Below, one piece after another: positions 52,570-64,000 of a stretch of 64,000 nt of DNA. Made by a program: the position numbers and the translations under genes. The notes under the pieces are model-generated. The model did no database searches. It was not told the origin of the DNA and saw nothing but the letters and a program-made list of their open reading frames with translations. How positions within the stretch are numbered: the first letter of the stretch is position 1; every line of letters starts with the position of its first letter. Origin of the DNA: Paramarasmius palmivorus (taxonomy: Eukaryota; Basidiomycota; Agaricomycetes; Agaricales; Marasmiaceae); assembly GCA_037176845.1 (NCBI GenBank), contig JAYKXP010000024.1:434001-498000 (forward strand), written 5' to 3'.

Positions 52570-52984
52570 TCCTAGAAGCTAACACATTAGAGCTCCGTGT
52601 ACGTTTCTAGTCGTCTATCTCTCTTTCATGCTTGGGCTTTCTTCTTCCGGACCACGTGTATACCTATATCTTAGCGTTCATGATCGTCATGTTGTTCCTA
52701 TTGCTCTTCCCTACCCATATAGTGAACTTGCATCTTACTCTGCTTTTCATCTAGTTTTGCGGCCTCTCGCATATGTTTTGATTAGTATTCCCCTACGGAA
52801 TTGTACACGTTTGTAATCTATGTACATAGAACCGTGATGCCTCGCCCTTCTCGAATGAACAGCGAATTGGACACCTACTCGAGTAACTGGTAAAGATGAA
52901 GCTCTATGCAAATGATATTCCACATTGTCAGTTCTATAACGAATGATATACATGTGTAGGTGATTTCTACTCCAGTAGCGAGGA
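52570..52984. other. Convergent 3' intergenic region
   Basis: About 410 bp between the noxR and PITH gene ends; nothing recognised. Confidence 0.4.
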
Positions 52985-53777
52985 TCATCTTGCGGTTGTG
53001 GTCTGTCCACCTGCCTTCTCCGATAGCCGATCGAAGAGGGTAGAGGATGCAGAATTCGCAGCAGGAACATCCATATGGGTGTTTTTGTCCTTCTTAGCTT
53101 CTCGTACGTCGCCTTTGAAACCAATGTAGTACACCCGAGAAGTTTCCTCGTCCACAGAGTCACTCTTCGGGACATCAATAAGGCCAGCATCAAGAAGAAA
53201 GGGCAGGCTCACGAAGAATAGAGATACTGCCCACACACTTGTCCATGCGCCTGCTCCTGGGGCCGTTCGAACTGGATATTCGACGACACCAGTCTCACCT
53301 TCGAGTAGCGATATGTCCAGGTGAGGCTTTGTATTGTCCGCTTCGCTGAAATCGACGATATTCGGGCGATTGAGGTACGCGCGTAGACGTAGAGGAGCCG
53401 TACTGCCCCTCCCAAGCTTTAGCATTATGGACTTGATGCGGACATTTTGGGTGAATGGTATGTGGATAATAACCTGCGATACACAATATTATGATGTCAG
53501 CCACGAGAAGAAGGTTATACTATCCGCCACACCTGGTCATCGACACCACTCTCGACAAATTTATCGGTATCTTCACGTTGGTCCCAGGGCTTGATAAGCT
53601 CCTTTGCATCTTCTGGTACAGTAAGATTTAGACCATGAACACTTTACTTGGCCCTGGGTCAGTCTCAGCCAGCACTTGAGTTTTTGGGGGATCTTAAGCT
53701 CACTTATCGCGGTCAATAGTCCCAAAGAGGTTGTTTTCTTCTCCAGAAGTAGAATTGGTGCTGCCAGTACCGCTCAT
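52985..53777 (-). CDS. PITH domain-containing protein
   Basis: Four exons, 53704-53777, 53533-53641, 53213-53473 and 52985-53164, join in frame to 207 aa. Nearly the whole protein is one PITH domain: FGTIDRDNVHGLNLTVPED, IKPWDQREDTDKFVESGVDD, VRIKSIMLKLGRG, PLRLRAYLNRPNIVDF, and after the last intron SDSVDEETSRVYYIGFKGD. PITH is found at the C-terminus of thioredoxin-like protein 1 and alone in proteins like this one. It binds the proteasome in the former. No thioredoxin CxxC is present here. A role in proteasome biology is inferred from family only. Confidence 0.85.
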
Positions 53778-53984
53778 GATAGTGAGGAAACAAGTATGGA
53801 TGTACGTATTCTTTCCCACGCCGGTACTACTATAGTGGCCAACACAAAGTTTACCACAAAAGGTGCGCGTCACTTCTCTTGATTAATAGGATTAGTATTA
53901 TGTTACGGTAGAGGGTCTTGTAGTTTTACAGATATATCTACAGAACTTCAAGCTATTGATGTGACGACCGGCAATGTTTAAACC

Positions 53985-56183
53985 TCAGGTATGCCTCAGG
54001 CCTAACGAGCCTTTCTCCAATCGTACGTTATATCCACCGATAGCTTCAGACACGAAGCTATCAGTGGTATACTCCCCGTTGAGCACCCGCCTAGAATTGA
54101 CCTTTTCTAGCACTTCTTTTGCTTCAGGCGATTCCGGCGTAAACGAAGACAGTTGAGCGATTGGGGCAGACAAGTCGAGCAACGCCTGGTTGAAATTCTT
54201 GTCCTTTCGTAGGCGTTCGTGGTCTTCGGGATTTGTAGGATTGAAGAGTTTGGCACAGAACTCCATGCAATCCGCCAATTCTCGTCCGTGCAGACGAACA
54301 CCCATATCTCCATTCCCTTGGATTACTAGAGGTCGATTATGAGCTTTGGCTTCGGATAATGACTCGCGTGCTTACTCGGTCGAAGGAATCCAAACGCGCG
54401 ATCGTAATTATCCTCATCAATGTCCGAGAGAATATCTATGTCCTGGGAGCGGAGCTGCTTGTACGCACTCAAAACCACGACCTGGAACCTGTTCACATTA
54501 ATTGGGACCAAGAGAAATCAAGAGCCTAGGTCATTCATACCTCGTATAGCTGGTAGAAAACCGACGGGTGTGCCAAGCCGCTGCCTCATCCTCGGTACAA
54601 TCGCCACGAATGGAGGCACAGATAGAGGTAGCCGCAGACAAAGCCGAGGTGAGAGCCAAGTGGACACCACTTGAAAAGAAAGGGTCGATAAAAGCTGTAG
54701 GATAGATGTTAGTTATTGATACAGCATAAACCAAGTATGGGCCTACCTCCTGCATCCCCTGCAATCCGATAACCATTGCCTGCATAAAGTGAGGCAGAGT
54801 AACTAAAATCAGTCGCACTCTTGACACTTCCTGCCTCAAGTTTCCCGTCTTCAGTAATCAGCCGCACGATACCGGGTGCTAACGAGAGATTGAAAGCGTA
54901 TTGGTCAACCATTCGGGACTGGGAGGGGTTTGGGACTGCAGCATCGTCGAAAGGGATTTCTCCCGAGATAGGGCACCTAAGTTGCTCAACGTGCATCTCT
55001 TGGTTTCTAACAAGTCCTACGGACGTTGTTCCGTTATTGATTGGAATAAACCAAGCCCATCCAGATTCATCTGCAGACAATTGATTAGTGATCTGCCTTG
55101 TATTCCTAGATGTCAGCGTACCTTTCAACGCTTCGAAATATGGAGCGCCCGCCCTGGGGGTGCCAAGGCCATAGCTCCCAACATTCTTCCAGTAACCCCA
55201 AACAGCGATGTTCTTGAGCGACTGGTTAAAATGACGATTCTTGAGATACTTTGTCGACATCACCCCAGCCCGTCCTGACGCATCTAGCAGGTACTTGAAT
55301 TGAATTGACCCAGACGTTCCTTCAGGACCTTCCCAGGCTGCGGAAACGGGTCTGGAAGGATCGTCCTCCGCGAATGATAGAGACGTAATCCTTGTTTGTT
55401 CAAAAACCGACGTGCCAGATTCCCGGGCATGGTTTAGCAGGAGCTCGTCGAATTCAGAGCGTACCTGGTCTACATTGAATCAACGTTCCCCGGTTGGCAT
55501 GAAATAACATACCACGTTCCATGAGCTATTCTCTTGACCAATGGCCACAAAGTCGGTGTCTACAGCAGATTTAGGATTGGCATCACAGATAACAAAGTAA
55601 CACATACATGCTTCTCTCTTGTGATGGTTGAACTTGATGGCACCTCCGGGCTATTCATCGTTGTATCAGCAGTTGTCAAAGACATTTCTGAAACGAGCAC
55701 ACCTTGTGAGTGAATCCATGATCAATGACCTTCTTCTCTGCTCCTATGAATCTGAGATAGTTGCGAACAGAGGGTAGTAAGCTTTCGCCAATGTGATATC
55801 TGGGGGAGGTGCTTAGTCGAAGAAAGGGAGCATAGACCATCGAGTTACCTGGGAAACTTAGAGGCTTCGCAGAGAACGACGCAGAGTCCTTCCTGAGCTA
55901 GTACAGAGGCAGCGTAGCTCCCTAACAGCCCGAAATGCATGAGCTTCGCTGACGCAGAGTCGCGAGAGACAGGTAATCCTTACCTGCCGGACCTCCTGAA
56001 AGCCATGGAGAATGGATGAGCTTCTTTGACACAAGCGGACCAGTCGATTCGAAGAGTCGTACTAACCTCCGATGATCAGAACGTCGGCAGCCTAATTTCG
56101 AGACCATCGTCAGACGAGCCCCAGAATGAAGAGTCACTGGAACCCACCTTTGGCAGAGAAAAGTTGGTGGTAGATCGAGACAT
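53985..56183 (-). CDS. Flavin-dependent halogenase, copy 1
   Basis: Multi-exon gene starting at ATG 56183 ([12 protein letters not shown]); stop at 53985. Early exons are 56148-56183, 56067-56091, a 12-nt microexon 55984-55995, 55849-55921 and 55703-55799. Joined, they give [15 protein letters not shown], the FAD-binding GxGxxG. Later motifs are [29 protein letters not shown], the halogenase signature WAWFIP, and [19 protein letters not shown], matching the Fx.Px.Sx.G chloride-site motif. It groups by eye with basidiomycete halogenases such as the Armillaria melleolide ones, which chlorinate phenolic rings using FADH2, O2 and chloride. Substrate unknown. The C-terminal helical part ends SLGLRHT. 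Confidence 0.88.
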
Positions 56184-56851
56184 CGAGCTGTATCAGTAAG
56201 CTTTGTCTGTAGGATTTGTGTGACTTTGGAACGAAAAGCAGCTCGTTATAAGCTCCAAAGCTGCGCTCATGTTCCGTCGCTCCGATGTGTATTTCCCCAA
56301 TGGATAACCACTACTCGTGACTATGTGTTAGAAACAGTGACACACCAGATCCATTCTTCACATATCATAGGAATGAAGAGATGACATTGTTGACTCGATG
56401 TTCATTCAGCAATGTTTCATGGTGCAGCCGAATCTCTTCGACTTGCGCTAGCCTTCAGTGGCGTAGTTCCCTCCAGCAGTGCTGAGGCTTGAGCACCAAA
56501 GTCTACAGAAGCCACTCCATTTTTTCATGCTAAATGGAAGGTCGGACGAATAAAAGGAAACAGTTTCTGTTCAAGGTCTGGGGAAAATCTATAGATCATC
56601 GTCAGTAAGTCCAGGGACGAAACAAAGAAGTTGGCAAAAGAGAATGGACGTAACGTTATACGCTTATCGCCGCTGAAGCCGTTACATGCGAAGCATGCCT
56701 GCCGTCTCTCTTAATCGCTGTTTAGATCAAGTTTAGATGCTTGCCTTCAAACAAGCAAATCGGATTACACGTTTACATGTCGTAAACTCTCGGAACTGAT
56801 ACAACAAATGGTTAGTTACTTTCACTAGGGCAAAAATTTATCTGGGTCATT
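56184..56851. other. Intergenic region between the halogenase genes
   Basis: About 670 bp with the promoter of copy 1 and the 3' end of copy 2. No gene recognised. Confidence 0.45.
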
Positions 56852-59131
<2,280 letters not shown>

Positions 59132-60092
59132 TGTAGAAAAGGGAGAAGATGGAGGTTAGGGAAAGGAATTGGACAGAGGCCTTTATAAGGAGTGACCCGG
59201 CATTCAGACTCTGCGCTGCTCTGCAAACTGCATTAGGAACCAATGCGGGTGTCTCATCTTCAAGCTTCCGGAACGCCATTACCAGATTTAGAGCTTTCTT
59301 TCTATTCCAAGGGAATATTCAACACCAGACGCGGCCTAGTCACATCACAACGAGCCCAAAATGAGTCCAAGATACCAAATTTTTTACGTGGCCAACAGCA
59401 GTATATACTCCATCTGATCTGCTGTTGGGGTCCTCCTTGAGTATTGGGTCATTATTCCTGAAAGAATTAAAGCTAAGAAGGAGTAATCACTACCTGTGAA
59501 TGCTGTTTCGGCTCATTGACTTGCGCGAACTGCCACATGGTACAAAACGTGTTCGACTAGGACCCACAGAAGGACTTTAGCGTGACTTTGCGAGCCGCGA
59601 TAGTATGGAGTATGATAGGCGTACTGAAGAGCGGGAACAAGCGATATCGATTTCATCTGAGGACCGAAATATGAAGGACGAAAGGTCTGCACAATCACAC
59701 ATATTCAGTACCTGGGGAAGAAGGTAATAAACACCACTCACGAGAGCTGATTCAAGGCTTTTCACCTATACCCGAGTGATAGCATGCCATCGTGCAGCCT
59801 CCGAGTTTCCTGGAGCGAGACTGAAGAGGAAGGCTCTAAGTAGGCCGCTAACCCGTTCCAAAATTTTGCATATCGGGATCTTCCGAAAGCCCACGTGCCA
59901 ACAATCACGCGTGACGAAACGTTACGCGACGCGTCTTGAACTCGGCCTTCCATCTACCTGACATGCCAGCTAGCCTCTCGGAAACGACGCGACCTCAGGC
60001 AAGGTGAGAAAAAATCACACAAGTGACATAGAAATTTACAGCTATACTTTAGCACGGGTCCAAGACGCACCAAATTACAGCGTTTGACAGAC
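59132..60092. other. Intergenic region
   Basis: About 960 bp between divergent genes. Only short ORFs without motifs. Confidence 0.4.
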
Positions 60093-60967
60093 ATGGCCAG
60101 AAATACGCCCTTTTCCAGCTCCGTTTCAGATACCCAGAATCTGAAAAATGTCACATCTAACTTCTACAGTGAGTAGCTATAGATTCTCGAACAATACAAC
60201 CTTTATGACCAACTACTCGCACAGCTTTCTTCGAAAAAGTGCATAGAGAACAAGAAAACGCTACGATTCCTCCCCTCGAGCTGCTCGTCTACGCAGTGCG
60301 CGACATGATTTACCCCACATTCATCGGTCACCATCGGATCTCTGATATACTCCACATTCTTCAAAGCGTCGAACACTATCGAATGCGCGCCTTGAGTAGG
60401 GCAGAAAGCGCCCAAGGATTCAACAAGTACTATTCTGCGTGCATACCGGACAATGTCGATCTGTTGACGCCAGAAGAGCGGAATGTTGAGCTCCTGACCG
60501 AAGCAGAGCAGGAGATCCTTGCCCGGATGATAGCTGAGGGTCCTGGAACACGAAAACAATATGTAGATCTGGTCCTTGGTTATTACCAGTTGGTAAGTCA
60601 CAGTTTAGATAGGCGTGATGGTGCTTATTATATTATAAGGATATCTACTATTTGTTCAGTAACAGTCCTGACGACCTAGAGTCTCGGCTCGAGATGTATA
60701 ATAGATGTGATCCGTTCACTCCAGAAGAGCAAAACTTCCTCAGGGATGCAATAGGTAAGATTGCCGTCGATCCAGTGATGCGCAATCGAGTCAGGTGCGT
60801 AGGCCCGCAATTGTGGCACATAGGATCTCTTATGACCGCACCTTAGAGACTCTGCGAAAGGGTATCGCTGTCCAGTCAAGCTTGAAGACCATATGAAAGC
60901 CACGGAGCTCTATCTACAACGGGTCGAAAATGATGTCTCAGCCTTAAAGGCAATGTTCCGAGAGTAA
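60093..60967 (+). CDS. Conserved-looking protein of unknown function
   Basis: Four exons, 60093-60168, 60225-60592, 60640-60794 and 60847-60967, join in frame to 239 aa with introns of 47-56 nt. It is an all-helical, charged protein (AFFEKVHREQENATIPPLELLVYAVRD, LLTEAEQEILARMIAEG, DPFTPEEQNFLRDAIGKIA, MKATELYLQRVENDVSALKAM) with no signal peptide, TM segment or Cys cluster. No family is recognised. Precise in-frame splicing over all four exons supports a real gene. It ends 10 bp before the stop of the opposing acyltransferase gene. Confidence 0.6.
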
Positions 60968-60977
60968 TAGCCACTAT

Positions 60978-63900
60978 CTAATCCCATTTGATCCTCCGTG
61001 AGTATTTCCGAATGTCGGAAACATAGCTCTCCTCAATCTCTGACCCTGCACCAGTGGCCACTTTCACGATAATCTCGTTTAGCGCTGTTGATCCAAGAAT
61101 ATCCACATGTTCAGACGTATTAGCACCACCTCTGGGCAAGGACGGAACTGGGCGATGCGGAAGCTACGTGCCATAGTTAGAACGTTAAATGCACCACTAG
61201 AATTAAGGAGACGGCTACACACCTCCACTGTCGTGATGGAGATATTTGCCGGGTTCCATCTTGGCCTTTTCCAACCTTCTACGCACATAGCTCCAAGACT
61301 CAACAAGCTTACCGTCCCGTCACCCTCACCAATCCTCACACCATTGCGTACCTAGTTCGTGGTGCTGTAATTAACATGCCAATTTCGAGCATCAACCGAA
61401 ACTAACCTTGGGGCTACCGGTCTCGTTCGTGTATTCGGCATCTATCCAGCTCTTCCTGAGGAGAGGGAGGTCCAGAGGGGCTCGTTGTGTCACACATGAA
61501 TCATCGTCGGGGTCCGTGCATAGCGCATCTGGACTGTCGGCTAAGGATTCATCGTATTCAAACGCCCCTCGGGCATACCAATATGAACGCTAGAAAACAA
61601 ACGTGGTCAGATAGTCAAAAGCGATAAGAATAGTGTTTCACCTCGGTCTCTTTGCCATGCCCATAAACGCAGTACATTTTCATAGAAGGTGCCTTTGGTA
61701 GCCTAATTGATGGCAGCTTCAGTGACCGTGCTCGCAAGGCAATCAACTCGTGTGGGCTTACCGGACCTCAAGCGGGTTCGTCCATTTAGTATGGTCCAAA
61801 TCATTCCTGTCCAGAGCGTCTTCGTCTCTTTCTATGCCGAACGAGTAATTTGTCGCCATCATTTTCTGTGAAAGATACAGGTAACCGCATTAGACTAGCG
61901 GCGTCATCGCGTCTACAAAACGACCATACCTGAAATGTCGATGGTGTGTGGGCCAGAATCCAGGTCCCGCTCTCTTCTGCCGTCATGTTACGTGTATTCT
62001 CGACCAAGTTCTCGGAAGAAAGTTCTTGATTCTGTCGAAACGCGATAAGGTGACCATAGCTGTGTGGCGAGCCAGGCTCGTCATCAGGAGCAAAGGTTGC
62101 GTTCCCCCAAACATCATCACCACCCTGTTTTCACGGTCAGAGGAGTACTATGTAAGAGCCTCGGTAAAGTTACTTTACCTTTATCCACATACTGGCGCTT
62201 CCTGCCCAGCTCAGGAATAGCTTTCTACGCTCCGCACGGGAGAAGAAACGTTCCAGGACTAACTCAGGACAGCGGAATCAGCAACTTGGCTAGAGTGCAT
62301 TAAGATAAAGGGACTTGCCATAACTCCCAGCGGGATTCATCTGAACTGTATCTTTCATCTCACCGGACAAAAATGCGGCCATCGCCTTGGTCTTCAGGCC
62401 GTACATGTCACTTTGCGAAATCACGAAACGTCGAGAATGGGACTCACTACTCCCTGAAAGGTATACTCGTATTCCTGTCGTGCCTCAATGAAGAGCTAAA
62501 CAACCTACCAGATGTGTTCCAGCAATGGAGACGTAAGCTTCGATGTGATCCTGGAAGAGTATGTGAGCTTGTATTGTGGATCAGATCACGCAAAAACCGC
62601 CAACCTCAACCTGCACAAAGAAATGTTACAAGGGCGTGTTATCGAATTAAACTTTCCGTACCCAATTCGGACCACCACCGCCATGGCTTGGAGATTCAAC
62701 CCATTTGAAGCTAGGAAGTACCACCGTTAGGGAAGGAAGGTCTTCAAGTAGCCAGAATAAGACAACTTACAAATACTGTGACATTGCCATTGACTTTTGA
62801 GTAATCCTGTATAACTAGATGACCACACACCAGTAGAACCTGGCAACGCGCCGCCGTCAGTACTTCAAAGTTCAGATATCATCAGGCGACGCACCGTGCA
62901 ACCCATAGAGTGGGCGACGAGAACGGTCTTTTTCTTCTGTCTCTTCCTAAATGAAGCGTTCTCAGGGATCATAGCCATATTAACATATCTGATTACTGAC
63001 TTGAACCCTTCAATAGTCGTCTTGAGTCTCGAGAAGTATCCGTCTCTTTCTTCAAGATTATAATACGACAATCTCCAATCGTAAGGTGCAAGGTGCAGAT
63101 TATTTGTGTCGTAGTTTACCACTGCTAAGTTTTCCACAATCTTAGACCTGCGTGGGCGGCTGAGTAGGATGCTCCAAAGTCGAGGCTAGTATCACGCACC
63201 AAATCCAATAGCCCTGTATAAAACTACTCGCAGCATCTATGCCTTCCGCTGCGCGAACTTTTGCGCCTTGGGGATCAAGACCGGTGATCGGGTCCAACAT
63301 CATAGCCTGGATCCATCTATCACGGTTGAAAGTAACTTGTGAGAGCATGTTAAGTCCTCCCCACATCTTCTCGCGGAAAAACGGACGGTATTCGGGTGTC
63401 GTTGACCATGACTCCAAACCCTTTACGTGACAATACGGATAAGGTTGTTATTGTCAAAAAGTACGGAAGTACGACGCACCGTAGAAATGACACCAGGAAT
63501 GAGTACAACGGGATATGTTGCGGATAATCCTCGTTCAGACATCTGCTCTCCGACCTGAAACTCTCTTCCATCGCGATTGAATTTCCAGACCTCGGGAATG
63601 TTACTACGTAGGCGATTCCATTCCGTCTCTAGTCGCGAGAAATCGAAACCCGGAATTTCGGGTAGAGGGATATCGAATTCGTCCAGTAGTAACGTCAACT
63701 GTGCATGCATGTCTTGGATGTCGCTGGGTTGAACAAAGGCGAACGCTAGTAAAATGCCGACTGAAAAAAGGGCCTTCGAATTTTGTATGTAGAGATAGTC
63801 AAGTGACTACTCACGAAATATGCCCAAAGGAAAAAGGAATCTACGAGTGGCATAGAACGAGCGACCAGCGCGCAGCTAATGTTAATGACGATGATTAGTG

Positions 63901-64000
63901 GAGACGTGTAGGTAAACGGCACGTAGGCGTACCTTCTCTTCAGTCTTCTTCAACTTGTGCACTTGCTTCTTTAAATGCTCTTTCTCATTCTTGATACCTT
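60978..64000 (-). CDS. LRO1: Phospholipid:diacylglycerol acyltransferase (LRO1/PDAT), 5' end beyond the window
   Basis: Many-exon gene with its N-terminal start outside the right edge. At the edge it encodes a basic helix (KGIKNEKEHLKKQVHKLKK), then a single TM anchor (ALFSVGILLAFAFVQP near 63720-63780). Next come the LCAT-fold domain: YPVVLIPGVIST, ESWSTTPEYRPFFREKMWGGLNM, MLDPITGLDPQGAKVRAAEG, APYDWRLSYYNLEERDGYFSRL, and the nucleophile in LVAHSMGCTV. The C-terminal exons give GDGTVSLLSLGAMC and EHVDILGSTALNEIIVKVATG, which carry the catalytic Asp and His regions. The TAG is at 60978-60980. The enzyme moves an acyl group from phospholipid to diacylglycerol to make storage triacylglycerol in the ER. 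Usual family length is 600-700 aa. Confidence 0.92.

Overview
This is a 64 kb piece of a fungal nuclear genome, most likely from a mushroom-forming basidiomycete (Agaricomycetes). The genes are split by many short GT-AG introns of about 47-60 nt, several with CTAAC/CTAAT-like branch sites. They sit close together on both strands. They include a trifunctional GATase-IGPS-PRAI tryptophan enzyme, an F-box protein of agaric type, a NoxR homologue and melleolide-type flavin halogenases. Splice sites were placed by eye, by keeping frame and family motifs, so exon ends are predictions.

Layout. 1-634: 5' part of a GT17 glycosyltransferase (-). 1136-2327: coiled-coil protein of unknown role (-). 3125-3297: perfect 55-bp inverted repeat. 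3669-5173: probable ORC6 (+). 5566-5753: U2 snRNA (-). 6268-11323: large Bud4/anillin-type protein (-). 11520-12955: aldo-keto reductase (+), followed by the decayed remains of a second copy to about 14252. 15064-16002: protein with a Cys/His metal-binding motif (+). 16447-18019: DUF2156 aminoacyl-transferase-like protein (-). 18020-20190: no recognisable gene. 20191-22790: serine carboxypeptidase S10 (+). 23320-24897: F-box protein (-). 25275-26025: GATase-only copy of the tryptophan enzyme, immediately before the full enzyme at 26440-28966 (both +).

29094-33036: XPF-like, possibly ZIP2/SHOC1-type meiotic protein (-). 33264-34985 and 36129-37853: two nearly identical cell-wall-integrity MAP kinases of the Slt2/Mpk1 type in tandem (-), separated by about 0.9 kb that holds gene scraps. 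38830-39608: four-TM protein (+). 40166-42613: GT32-like glycosyltransferase (-) with an apparent one-base frameshift. 44119-49088: P4-ATPase lipid flippase of the Drs2 type (+). 50639-52569: NoxR (+). 52985-53777: PITH-domain protein (-). 53985-56183 and 56852-59131: tandem pair of flavin-dependent halogenases (-). 60093-60967: unknown protein (+). 60978 to beyond 64000: LRO1-type phospholipid:diacylglycerol acyltransferase (-).

Most of the window is ordinary housekeeping and cell-biology content. Four genes are linked to polarity, wall or membrane function (Bud4-like, two MAPKs, NoxR, flippase), but nothing shows they act as a cluster. What stands out is local duplication: an AKR with a dead copy, GATase/TRP1, the MAPK pair and the halogenase pair. 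The halogenases have no biosynthetic core gene within the window. No CRISPR array, autonomous transposon or tRNA was recognised.
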